This document shows, one piece after another, positions 24,689 through 32,285 of a stretch of DNA of 47,777 bases. A program made the position numbers and the translations under genes. The notes below the pieces were generated by a model. The model was not told the DNA's origin. It was given only the letters and a program-made list of their open reading frames with translations, and ran no database searches. The stretch comes from Bacillota bacterium. GTDB lineage: Bacteria > Bacillota > Clostridia > Lachnospirales > Lachnospiraceae. Within the stretch, counting starts at the first letter, position 1. Each line of letters starts with the position of its first letter. Location of the stretch: contig JAEZKL010000112.1 in NCBI GenBank assembly GCA_023415475.1, positions 1 through 47,777 on the forward strand, read 5' to 3'.

Positions 24689-26782
24689 ATGTTAAAACCC
24701 GGTATGTTTATCAGCGATCGCTATGAAATCATTGATAAAGTAGGATCCGGTGGTATGGCTGATGTATATAAAGCCAGAGACCAAAGACTGAATAGATTCG
24801 TGGCGATAAAGGTATTAAAGCCGGAATATTCAAGCGACAAAAGCTTTGTGAATAAATTTAGAGCAGAAGCTCAATCTGCTGCTGGCTTATCCCATCCGAA
24901 TATCGTGAATGTATACGATGTTGGGGATGACAGCGGTTTGCATTATATCGTTATGGAGTTAGTTGAGGGTATTACCTTGAAGCGCTTTATTGAGCGTAAG
25001 GGTAAGCTCGAGGTTAAAGAGGCTGTCGGAATCGGTATCCAGATCGCTCAAGGTATGGAGGCAGCACATGATAACCGTATTATTCATAGAGATATTAAGC
25101 CACAGAACATAATTATTTCCAGAGATGGCAAGGTGAAGGTGACCGATTTTGGTATTGCAAAAGCAACCAATTCAAACACAATAACCTCCAATGCCATGGG
25201 TTCCGTACATTATCTGTCACCTGAACAGGCCAGAGGAGGATACAGCGATGAGAAAAGCGATATCTATTCTCTTGGAGTTACCTTATATGAGATGCTTTCC
25301 GGCAAAGTTCCGTTTGCCGGGGACAATACCGTATCGGTTGCGTTACTTCATATTCAAGGTGAAGCGATGCCGCTGCGTGAGCTTGATCCCGAGATTCCTG
25401 TCAGCATAGATAAGATTGTCCAAAAGTGCATGCAAAAGCGACCGGAGAGAAGATATCATTCTGCCTCGGAGCTGATTTCTGATTTGAAGAGAGCAATCTC
25501 AAATCCCGATGGAGATTTCGTACAGATACCTGCATTCGTCTCCAGCGATTCGCCTACGATCAATATCTCGGACGACTTAGCTAAAATTAAAAGCGGAGCT
25601 TATCTGGATGATGATCTGCGTGAAACAAGAAATCTGCAGACAAGAAATTTGTCAGAGGATGAGGATGAAGAATTGGATACAGTAGATTCTAAGGTGGAGA
25701 AATTCTTCTTAGTGGGAAGTATCGTTACCATCGTTATTCTCGCAATTGTTATTATCGTATCCGTTGTATGGTTCTTGTCCAGAAATAAGGACAATACCCC
25801 GGAGCCGAATGAATATGAAAATGTATCACCTTCTCCGACTATAACAGACGGGCCTACGGAAACTCCGACCGGAGTTATGTATATCGTTCCTGGTGTAATC
25901 GGCCTTACTAAGGATGATGCGGAAAGTTCAATCAGAGCAAAGGCAGAGAAGGCGGATGTCAGATTTACGGAAGAGTATTCCGATACCATTGAGGTTGGCA
26001 AAGTAATGGCCCAGTATCCTCTGGAGGGCAATGAGGTAGAGGAAACATCAACGGTTATCCTAACCATCAGCCTTGGACCGGAAGCCTTTGAGGTACCCAA
26101 TGTGTATGGTCTCACTGAGGAACGTGCAGATAAGAAGCTGGATGAATTAGGCTTAAAGCTGATTCATGAATATGTTACAAGCGAAGAAATAGAAGCGGGA
26201 CGCGTGGTTTCCACCAATCCGGAACGTCAAGCCATGGTAGTCAAGGGTGATACAATAACGGTTCTTGTCAGTACAGGATCGGCAAACGTACAGTCGGTTG
26301 TTCCGAAGCTGATTGGTCTCACGGAAGAAGCTGCAACCACTGCATTAACCAATGCCGGTTTAGTGAAGGGCAGTGTATCTTATGAGAGTTCAAGTACCTA
26401 TCCGGAGGGTCAGGTTACGTATCAAAGCAATACCGCCGGACAGAAAGTAGATACCGGTACGGTGATTGATATTATTGTCAGCTCAGGAGATACTCCGTCC
26501 ACTCCTACTGTTTATTCCGGTCAGGTGACCATCGATGTCAATCCTTTTGAGAATAGCAATGAAGATGAAGCAGAGATTGTCTTAGAGATGGTACAGGATG
26601 GGGAAACCTCCACTATTTATGAAGGATATCTGTCCCTGTTGGACTTCCCGTTAACCGTATCTACTACCAGCGGCAGTTCCAGTGTCGGTACAGTTAAAAT
26701 GTATGTGAATCAAGCCCTGTTTACTGCACCGGGAGATGCACAGACAACTTGGTCTATAGAGTTTGAAGCTTTGGAGGATTAG
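24689..26782 (+). CDS. prkC: PASTA-domain Ser/Thr kinase
   Basis: Membrane kinase that senses muropeptides or lipid II and regulates wall growth, translation and germination in related bacteria. Cytoplasmic kinase domain (residues about 12-270) with GSGGMADVY, catalytic Lys41, HRDIKPQN (Asp135), DFG and SPEQARG. It is followed by a juxtamembrane acidic stretch and one membrane segment (about 339-363). Outside are three PASTA domains (about 400-600) and a C-terminal beta-rich tail of about 85 residues with a Ser/Thr-rich end. 697 residues. The ATG has a good GAGGTGAG. It is immediately followed by rsgA, whose product is a known PrkC substrate in Bacillus. Confidence 0.96.
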   Translation: MLKPGMFISDRYEIIDKVGSGGMADVYKARDQRLNRFVAIKVLKPEYSSDKSFVNKFRAEAQSAAGLSHPNIVNVYDVGDDSGLHYIVMELVEGITLKRFIERKGKLEVKEAVGIGIQIAQGMEAAHDNRIIHRDIKPQNIIISRDGKVKVTDFGIAKATNSNTITSNAMGSVHYLSPEQARGGYSDEKSDIYSLGVTLYEMLSGKVPFAGDNTVSVALLHIQGEAMPLRELDPEIPVSIDKIVQKCMQKRPERRYHSASELISDLKRAISNPDGDFVQIPAFVSSDSPTINISDDLAKIKSGAYLDDDLRETRNLQTRNLSEDEDEELDTVDSKVEKFFLVGSIVTIVILAIVIIVSVVWFLSRNKDNTPEPNEYENVSPSPTITDGPTETPTGVMYIVPGVIGLTKDDAESSIRAKAEKADVRFTEEYSDTIEVGKVMAQYPLEGNEVEETSTVILTISLGPEAFEVPNVYGLTEERADKKLDELGLKLIHEYVTSEEIEAGRVVSTNPERQAMVVKGDTITVLVSTGSANVQSVVPKLIGLTEEAATTALTNAGLVKGSVSYESSSTYPEGQVTYQSNTAGQKVDTGTVIDIIVSSGDTPSTPTVYSGQVTIDVNPFENSNEDEAEIVLEMVQDGETSTIYEGYLSLLDFPLTVSTTSGSSSVGTVKMYVNQALFTAPGDAQTTWSIEFEALED

Positions 26783-26783
26783 C

Positions 26784-27665
26784 TTGAAGGGAAAGATTAT
26801 CAAGGGTATTGCAGGGTTTTATTATGTCCATACACCAGAGAAGAATTTCATTTACGAATGCAAAGCAAAGGGGATATTCCGTAACCAGAATATCAAGCCG
26901 CTGGTAGGAGATAATGTAGAAATTGATACCGAGGATCAACCGGAGGGCAAGGCTACTATCATTCGGATTTTACCCAGAGATAACGAATTAATTCGGCCTG
27001 CCGTTGCAAATGTAAATCAGGCAATGGTGATTTTTGCAGCGGCAGAGCCCGATCCCAACTTAAATCTGTTGGATCGTTTCTTGATTATGATGCAGAAGCA
27101 GAAGGTAAATACGATCGTTTGCTTTAATAAGATGGATATCGTAACCGAAGGGGAGATTGATTTGCTTCGGGAAACCTATCTTCGCTGTGGCTACGAGGTA
27201 GTATTTACCAGTATGCGCCGTAAGGAAGGAATATCTTTTGTATATGAGAAAGTAAAGGGTAAGACTACCGTACTTGCCGGACCTTCCGGGGTTGGTAAGT
27301 CTACCTTTATTAATCTTGTTCAACCGTCTGCCAATATGGAAACCGGTGTAGTCAGCGAGAAAATAAAACGCGGTAAGCATACCACAAGACATTCAGAGTT
27401 GATCTATATAGAAGAAAATACTTATATTATGGATACACCGGGCTTTAGCTCCTTATATATCGATGAGATAGATAAGGAAGAGCTAAAGAATTATTTTGTG
27501 GAATTTACGGATTATGAGAACCAATGCCGCTTTATCGGCTGTAATCATCAAAATGAACCGGGATGTGCTGTGAAAGAAGCATTACAGGATAAAAGGATCA
27601 GTAAGCTGCGTTATGAGAATTATTTGACACTATATGAAGAACTAAAGAACCAAAAGCGCTACTAG
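26784..27665 (+). CDS. rsgA: Ribosome small-subunit biogenesis GTPase
   Basis: Circularly permuted GTPase helping 30S maturation. An N-terminal OB-fold (residues about 1-70), then the G motifs in permuted order: NKMD (G4), GPSGVGKST (G1), DTPGFSS (G3), and a C-terminal zinc knuckle CRFIGCNHQNEPGC. 293 residues. The start is TTG at 26784, one base after the prkC stop and 6 bases after GGAGG. It ends a tight prpC-prkC-rsgA unit and is followed by a terminator. Confidence 0.95.
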   Translation: MKGKIIKGIAGFYYVHTPEKNFIYECKAKGIFRNQNIKPLVGDNVEIDTEDQPEGKATIIRILPRDNELIRPAVANVNQAMVIFAAAEPDPNLNLLDRFLIMMQKQKVNTIVCFNKMDIVTEGEIDLLRETYLRCGYEVVFTSMRRKEGISFVYEKVKGKTTVLAGPSGVGKSTFINLVQPSANMETGVVSEKIKRGKHTTRHSELIYIEENTYIMDTPGFSSLYIDEIDKEELKNYFVEFTDYENQCRFIGCNHQNEPGCAVKEALQDKRISKLRYENYLTLYEELKNQKRY

Positions 27666-27676
27666 ATTGGAGCCTT

Positions 27677-27735
27677 GAACCAATTCATCTGCTGTTTAAG
27701 TGCTTGAAAAACGGGCAGCCTTCGGTTCTTTTTTT
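27677..27735 (+). terminator. Probable terminator after rsgA
   Basis: GAACC (27677-27681) and GGTTC (27724-27728) enclose a second stem CTGCTGTTT/AAACGGGCAG (27689-27697 and 27709-27718, one bulge). Seven T follow (27729-27735). The branched shape makes the call less certain than a simple hairpin. Confidence 0.5.
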
Positions 27736-27856
27736 ATAGTATAGGAATAGCGTCCTATACTATAAAAACGCTCCGCTAAGGATGCGCACCTCGCAGTATG
27801 GAATATATTGCTGCGCAATCCGCTCGGGCGCGAAAGTGTCAGCTTGCTGACACTTT
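27731..27856. repeat. Structured, GC-richer intergenic element
   Basis: Three hairpins in a row. First, a 15-bp perfect stem TTTTATAGTATAGGA/TCCTATACTATAAAA (27732-27767) with loop ATAGCG. Second, a GC-rich block (27769-27832) with GGAT-GCGCA paired to TGCGCAATCC and an inner CGCAG/CTGCG hairpin. Third, AAAGTGTCAGC/GCTGACACTTT (27833-27856). The middle block is clearly richer in G+C than the surroundings. There is no reading frame. It looks like a dispersed repeat of the kind seen between genes in this bacterial group; no second copy is in the window. It fills the gap between rsgA and rpe. Confidence 0.6.
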
Positions 27857-27886
27857 ATTCAGAATAAGAAAGGCATGGTTATTATT

Positions 27887-28564
27887 ATGATGAAACTTGC
27901 ACCATCGATTTTAGCAGCAGACTTTAATAAACTGGGAGAGCAGATCGCGATTGTTGAACAGGCAGGGGTAGAATACCTCCATATTGATGTGATGGATGGG
28001 AATTATGTTCCGAGCATCAGCTTTGGTATGCCGGTAATCGCATCAATCAGAAAAAATTCGAAGCTTGTTTTCGATGTCCACCTGATGATTGATGAGCCGA
28101 TACGCTATCTGGAAGAGTTCAAGAAGGCCGGAGCGGATATCATTACGGTTCATGCAGAGGCATGTACTCATCTGCACCGTACCATTGCAAGGATTAAGGA
28201 ATTAGGAATGAAAGCAGGTGTATCCTTAAACCCTGCGACACCTCTTTCAGAATTGGAATATATTCTGGACGATTTGGATATGGTACTTATCATGACAGTA
28301 AATCCTGGATTTGGCGGACAAGCCTTGATTCCGGGCATGCTTAAGAAGATTGAAGAGCTTAAGAATATGACAAGAGCGCTGGAGCATGAATTCGATATTG
28401 AAGTGGACGGAGGTATCACCTTAGAGAATGTTCAGGATGTAATAGAGGCCGGTGCCAATGTGATCGTGTCCGGCACCTCGGTATTTTGTGGTGATATTGC
28501 GAAAAATGTGGAACAATTTAAGGAGCATTTTAACAGGTATGATCAATGTATCCGGTTCAATTAG
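27887..28564 (+). CDS. rpe: Ribulose-phosphate 3-epimerase
   Basis: Interconverts ribulose-5-phosphate and xylulose-5-phosphate in the pentose phosphate pathway. TIM-barrel motifs: LAPSILAADF, HIDVMDG, FDVHLMI, MTVNPGFGGQ and EVDGGI, covering the metal-binding His/Asp residues. 225 residues from the ATG at 27887. An ATG at 27875 sits too near AGAAAGG (27867-27873); an ATG at 27890 is also possible. It follows the structured element and precedes thiN, the same order as in Bacillus. Confidence 0.95.
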   Translation: MMKLAPSILAADFNKLGEQIAIVEQAGVEYLHIDVMDGNYVPSISFGMPVIASIRKNSKLVFDVHLMIDEPIRYLEEFKKAGADIITVHAEACTHLHRTIARIKELGMKAGVSLNPATPLSELEYILDDLDMVLIMTVNPGFGGQALIPGMLKKIEELKNMTRALEHEFDIEVDGGITLENVQDVIEAGANVIVSGTSVFCGDIAKNVEQFKEHFNRYDQCIRFN

Positions 28565-28569
28565 GTTTA

Positions 28570-28594
28570 ATGAATTATGAAAAACATAATTCAT
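28570..28594 (+). other. Hairpin between rpe and thiN
   Basis: ATGAATTATG (28570-28579) pairs perfectly with CATAATTCAT (28585-28594) around an AAAAA loop. It covers an alternative thiN start at 28577, which would be hidden in the stem. This supports the downstream ATG at 28619 as the start. No T-run follows. Confidence 0.45.
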
Positions 28595-28618
28595 ACTAAA
28601 ATGGGGGATTACACTAGT

Positions 28619-29278
28619 ATGAATAAAGAAGCAAACAGTGTATTAATCATCACTGGCGGCAGAATAGAAGAGAAGTTTATTAGTGATTTGTTAAGCCGGG
28701 AGCAGTTTTCGATGATTATTGCTGCTGACCATGGTCTTGTGGCGGTGGACAGGCTTGGAATATCGCCGGATTATATCGTGGGCGATTTTGATTCGGTACC
28801 GGAAGCGATACTAAAGAGCTATCTCGAAAGCTCGATTCCGATTGATATCTTTCCGCGAGAGAAGGATAAGACGGATACACAGATAGCACTCGAATTAGCT
28901 TTGCAGCATAATGCAACAAGTATAGTATTGGTCGGAGCAACCGGAAGCCGATTAGATCATACCATGGCTAATATTCATCTGCTGCTGTTACCCCTCCAAT
29001 TGAATATAGATGCCTGTATCATGGATGAATATAATAAAATATATTTGAAAAAGGAAAGCTTTCAGATTGAGAAGCAAAAGCAACATGGAAATTATGTATC
29101 CCTTCTTCCGTTCAGTGAAGAGGTAACTGGCTTAACTCTGTCAGGCTTTCATTATCCGCTTAATAAAATCGTACTGACAGCAGGAAGCAGCCTGGGAATC
29201 AGTAACGAAATCATTGGAGAGGTTGCCCAAATCGAGTTTGTCAATGGAACACTGCTGGTCATTGAATCAAGGGACTAA
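28619..29278 (+). CDS. thiN: Thiamine diphosphokinase
   Basis: Converts thiamine to thiamine diphosphate with ATP. Motifs: IAADHGL, DYIVGDFDSVP, FPREKDKTDTQIAL and GATGSRLDHTMANI. About 219 residues from the ATG at 28619, which follows GGGGGA by 10 bases; an in-frame ATG at 28577 would add 14 residues but lies in a hairpin. The gene closes the def-to-thiN block. No small spoVM gene follows it as in Bacillus. Confidence 0.93.
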   Translation: MNKEANSVLIITGGRIEEKFISDLLSREQFSMIIAADHGLVAVDRLGISPDYIVGDFDSVPEAILKSYLESSIPIDIFPREKDKTDTQIALELALQHNATSIVLVGATGSRLDHTMANIHLLLLPLQLNIDACIMDEYNKIYLKKESFQIEKQKQHGNYVSLLPFSEEVTGLTLSGFHYPLNKIVLTAGSSLGISNEIIGEVAQIEFVNGTLLVIESRD

Positions 29279-29352
29279 AGGATTTTTATAAATCAAAAAT
29301 CCTTGGGAAGAACCGCGAAGTTAGCCCATTGGAGCAAACTCCTTGTTCTTCC
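29278..29352 (+). other. Two stem-loops after thiN
   Basis: AAGGATTTTT (29278-29287) pairs with AAAAATCCTT (29295-29304), a 10-bp stem beginning in the thiN stop. GGAAGAAC (29306-29313) pairs with GTTCTTCC (29345-29352) and encloses a GGAG/CTCC hairpin. Neither has a proper T-run. The first may still serve as a weak terminator of thiN. Confidence 0.4.
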
Positions 29353-29370
29353 GGGTTAATGTATTATAAT
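29343..29370 (+). promoter_or_regulatory. Candidate promoter for ychF-lgt
   Basis: TTGTTC (29343-29348) and a perfect TATAAT (29365-29370), spacer 16, about 40 bases before the ychF start. The -35 overlaps the 3' arm of the preceding stem-loop. Confidence 0.5.
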
Positions 29371-29411
29371 TATTGTTAATTGAATTCATATATTAAGGAA
29401 GGAAGACACAA

Positions 29412-30509
29412 ATGAAATTAGGTATCGTAGGTTTACCCAATGTAGGTAAGAGCACACTTTTTAATTCGTTAACAAAAGCGGGGGCTGAATCAGCTAATTA
29501 TCCCTTTTGTACTATAGATCCGAATATTGGTATTGTACCGGTTCCGGATGAAAGACTAAAGGTTTTGGGAGACTTGTATCATTCTGAGAAGGTCATTGCT
29601 GCTACTATCGAGTTTGTGGACATCGCCGGTCTTGTAAAGGGAGCCTCAAAGGGAGAGGGGCTCGGTAACCAGTTCCTTTCCAACATCAGAGAAGTGGATG
29701 CTATCGTACATGTGGTTCGTTGCTTTGACGATGCGAATGTAATTCATGTTGACGGAGCTGTAAACCCTCAGAGAGATATAGAGACAATTAATCTGGAATT
29801 GATCTTCTCAGATCTTGAGATACTGGAGAGAAGAATATCTAAGACGAACAAAGGTGCCAAGAATGATAAAGCTCTTGCCAAGGAGCTGGAGATGCAGGAA
29901 CGCTTAAAAGCCTTTCTGGAGGAAGGCCGGATGGCGAAAGGCTTCGCAGCTCAGGACGAAGAGGAGCAGGAGTGGTTGGACAGCTATAATCTCCTTACTG
30001 CAAAGCCGGTTATCTATGCTGCAAATGTGAAAGAGGATGACCTTGCAGAGGAAGGCGCAAATAATGAATATGTGAAGACAGTACGACATATTGCGGAACA
30101 GGAAGGCTCCGAAGCTTTTGTCATCAGCGCTCAGATTGAACAGGAAATCGCTGAACTCGAGGATGACGAGAAGCGAATGTTTCTGGAGGAGCTTGGATTA
30201 GAAGAGTCCGGTCTCGAGAAATTAATCAGAGCAAGCTATCATATCTTAGGATTGATGAGCTTTTTAACGGCAGGTCCGAAGGAAACGAAAGCATGGACCA
30301 TTAAGATCGGAACGAAGGCTCCTCAGGCAGCCGGAAAGATTCATTCTGACTTTGAACGAGGCTTTATCCGTGCCGAGATTGTCAGCTACCATAATCTGAT
30401 TGAGTGCGGCAATTATAACGCTGCGAAGGAAAAAGGACTGGTTCGTTCGGAGGGTAAGGAATACGTACTTCAGGATGGAGATGTTGTATTATTCCGTTTT
30501 AATGTATAG
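29412..30509 (+). CDS. ychF: Redox-regulated ATPase YchF
   Basis: Obg-related P-loop protein that prefers ATP and binds ribosomes. GLPNVGKSTLFN (P-loop), PFCTIDPN (switch), DIAGLVKGASKGEGLGNQFL (G3) and NVKE in place of the GTPase NKxD, which is the mark of ATP preference. The C-terminal TGS-like domain (about 280-365) has AWTIKIGTKAPQAAGKIHSD. 365 residues. AAGGAAGG precedes the ATG. It is followed by lgt after 12 bases. Confidence 0.96.
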   Translation: MKLGIVGLPNVGKSTLFNSLTKAGAESANYPFCTIDPNIGIVPVPDERLKVLGDLYHSEKVIAATIEFVDIAGLVKGASKGEGLGNQFLSNIREVDAIVHVVRCFDDANVIHVDGAVNPQRDIETINLELIFSDLEILERRISKTNKGAKNDKALAKELEMQERLKAFLEEGRMAKGFAAQDEEEQEWLDSYNLLTAKPVIYAANVKEDDLAEEGANNEYVKTVRHIAEQEGSEAFVISAQIEQEIAELEDDEKRMFLEELGLEESGLEKLIRASYHILGLMSFLTAGPKETKAWTIKIGTKAPQAAGKIHSDFERGFIRAEIVSYHNLIECGNYNAAKEKGLVRSEGKEYVLQDGDVVLFRFNV

Positions 30510-30521
30510 ACTCGGAAAGCG

Positions 30522-31472
30522 GTGAAGAATTTGCAAACCTTATTATCATCAAATATTAATTTTCCAAACCTCGGTATTGAGTTTCGGAATGTAGGAACCG
30601 GCTTTGATGTCTTTGGTTACCATATTGCGTATTATGGGATGGTGATTGGTTTTGGTATGCTCCTTGGTTGGTTAATGGCAGAGTGGATTGCAAAGCGAAC
30701 CGGGCAAAAAACAGAGTTTTACCTGGATTTTGCTCTTGTTGCAATCGTTACGTCAGTAATCGGAGCCAGATTATATTATGTCATCTTTACTCTGGAGGAG
30801 TTCACTGATAATCCCTTATCTATATTTAATCTACGAACCGGAGGCCTTGCTATCTACGGTGGTATCATAGCAGCAGTATTGACTGCGGTAATCTATGCGA
30901 AAGTGAAAAAATATCCTTTTTGGCTTTTGGCAGATACCGGATGCATCGGTTTGATTACCGGACAGATAATCGGTCGCTGGGGTAATTTCTTTAACAGGGA
31001 AGCCTTTGGTAAATATTACGACGGATTATTTGCGATGCAATTAAACATTAAGGATGTCTCAAGAATATATCGTAATACGACCTCGTTATCCGAACTGGAG
31101 CAGATGTATCAAGGAAAGGAAGCAGCACTGGAACGAATCCTGGAGATCCGAGATAAGGCAGTCATAATAGGGGATGCTACTTATATTCAAGTACATCCGA
31201 CCTTCTTATATGAATCCCTATGGAATCTATGTCTGCTGATCCTGCTTATTATTTACACGAAGCATAAGAAATTTGACGGTGAGGTTATGCTGCTCTATTT
31301 GATCGGATATGGAATTGGGCGAGTATGGATGGAGGGGCTCAGAACAGATCAGCTTTTCCTGTGGGGAACTCCATTTGCAGTCTCTCAGCTTCTGTCCGCC
31401 GTTATTGTAGTGGTATCCACTGTTTTTTTAATCTATAAAAGAAGAAAAAGCAAGGTCAGGAATCGAAAATAG
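30522..31472 (+). CDS. lgt: Prolipoprotein diacylglyceryl transferase
   Basis: Inner-membrane enzyme that attaches diacylglycerol to the lipobox cysteine of prolipoproteins, such as the GerMN protein in this window. About seven membrane segments, with GGLAIYGGIIAA, GRWGNFFNREAFG (key Arg and Asn) and HPTFLYESLW. A hydrophilic insertion of about 40 residues (roughly 175-215) precedes HPTFLYES. 316 residues. The start is GTG at 30522 after GGAAAG; a TTG at 30531 is an alternative. It is the second gene after ychF. Confidence 0.94.
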   Translation: MKNLQTLLSSNINFPNLGIEFRNVGTGFDVFGYHIAYYGMVIGFGMLLGWLMAEWIAKRTGQKTEFYLDFALVAIVTSVIGARLYYVIFTLEEFTDNPLSIFNLRTGGLAIYGGIIAAVLTAVIYAKVKKYPFWLLADTGCIGLITGQIIGRWGNFFNREAFGKYYDGLFAMQLNIKDVSRIYRNTTSLSELEQMYQGKEAALERILEIRDKAVIIGDATYIQVHPTFLYESLWNLCLLILLIIYTKHKKFDGEVMLLYLIGYGIGRVWMEGLRTDQLFLWGTPFAVSQLLSAVIVVVSTVFLIYKRRKSKVRNRK

Positions 31473-31474
31473 GT

Positions 31475-31519
31475 GCAAAAAGGAGAGTATAGGACTAATT
31501 TCCCAATAACCTTTTTTGC
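31475..31519 (+). terminator. Possible first terminator after lgt
   Basis: GCAAAAAGG (31475-31483) can pair with CCTTTTTTGC (31510-31519) across a long loop; the T-run is part of the stem. It is weaker than the following terminator. Confidence 0.35.
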
Positions 31520-31587
31520 CTATATATTGACATAATTTGTTCGATTTTTCAAATAAACACAAGATATTGTTATATTTTGCAAAAAAT

Positions 31588-31632
31588 GCTCACAAAGCCA
31601 ATATTCATAAGGCTTTGTGAGCTATTTTTTTT
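31588..31632 (+). terminator. Strong rho-independent terminator ahead of the dcw cluster
   Basis: GCTCACAAAGCC (31588-31599) pairs perfectly with GGCTTTGTGAGC (31611-31622), then TA and eight T. It separates ychF-lgt from the mraZ transcript. The rest of the 342-base gap 31473-31814 carries the mraZ promoter and its repeats. Confidence 0.92.
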
Positions 31633-31642
31633 GATTTCATGC

Positions 31643-31671
31643 TTGATAAATTCCCTAATTTAATATAGAAT
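31643..31671 (+). promoter_or_regulatory. Promoter of the dcw cluster (mraZ)
   Basis: TTGATA (31643-31648, 5/6) and TAGAAT (31666-31671, 5/6) with an ideal 17-base spacer. The predicted start of transcription falls at about 31678, exactly where the MraZ-type repeats begin. Confidence 0.75.
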
Positions 31672-31678
31672 AAACACA

Positions 31679-31726
31679 TGAGTGGAGCAAAGTGGTGTAA
31701 AGTGGTGCAAAAAGCCATCAAAGTGG
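31679..31726 (+). promoter_or_regulatory. MraZ operator: decamer repeats of AAAGTGG
   Basis: AAAGTGG occurs at 31689, 31699 and 31720, with a partial copy (AGTGG) whose repeat unit would begin at 31679. The first three copies are exactly 10 bases apart and the last is 21 bases on, i.e. one unit skipped plus one base. MraZ is known to bind short direct repeats at about this spacing upstream of its own gene. The sites lie just downstream of the promoter, which fits autorepression. Confidence 0.75.
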
Positions 31727-31814
31727 TACAAGCCATTCAAAAATGAAACGTAAAGGCGAAATCGGATAAGAGACTGGTAGTTGCATATCCGATGAGAAAA
31801 GAAGGTGAAGCCAT

Positions 31815-32243
31815 ATGTTCATGGGTGAATTCGATCACTCGATCGATTCCAAGGGTAGAATAATCATACCATCGAAGTTTCGTGAAGACCTGGGCGATAA
31901 ATTTGTAATCACCTTAGGTCTTGACGGCTGTTTATTCGTTTACCCCAATGAAGATTGGCAAAGCTTTGCGAAAGAGCTTGGTAAGTTACCCGGTACGAAG
32001 GAAGCCAGACAATTGCAGCGTTACTTTTTAGCAATGGCAGCTGATTGTGAGGCCGATAAACAGGGAAGAATATTAATACCTGTTAAGCTTCGGGAAAGTG
32101 CCGGATTAGATAAAGACATTGTATTTGTAGGAGTACTGAATAAGATAGAAATATGGAGTAAGGAACGCTGGGAGAGCAATAATACTTACGATAATGTGGA
32201 TGCTATTGCAGAACATATGTCACAGTACGGTATCAGCTTCTAA
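31815..32243 (+). CDS. mraZ: Transcriptional regulator MraZ
   Basis: Ring-forming DNA-binding protein that represses the dcw operon. Two SpoVT/AbrB-like repeats, each with its D-x3-GR-I signature: DSKGRIIIPSKFRE (residues about 11-24) and DKQGRILIPVKLRE (about 81-94). 142 residues is normal. AAGGTGA lies 6 bases before the ATG. It is the first gene of the cluster and follows its own repeat operator. Confidence 0.96.
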   Translation: MFMGEFDHSIDSKGRIIIPSKFREDLGDKFVITLGLDGCLFVYPNEDWQSFAKELGKLPGTKEARQLQRYFLAMAADCEADKQGRILIPVKLRESAGLDKDIVFVGVLNKIEIWSKERWESNNTYDNVDAIAEHMSQYGISF

Positions 32244-32285
32244 AAGAACTAAGGAAGCCGTTTATCACCAGAATGGAGATTTAAT

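Noticed and set aside
25600..26115. 171-codon minus-strand open frame within prkC
   Set aside because: A shadow of the PASTA kinase frame with no start signal or recognisable motif.
29279..29411. spoVM small gene after thiN, as in Bacillus
   Set aside because: No short open frame resembling the 26-residue SpoVM amphipathic helix is present; the gap holds stem-loops and a promoter.
31527..31555. Perfect TTGACA as a promoter after lgt
   Set aside because: The bases 17-18 downstream (CAAATA/AAATAA) are a poor -10 and a strong terminator follows within 60 bases, so it would yield no mRNA for mraZ.
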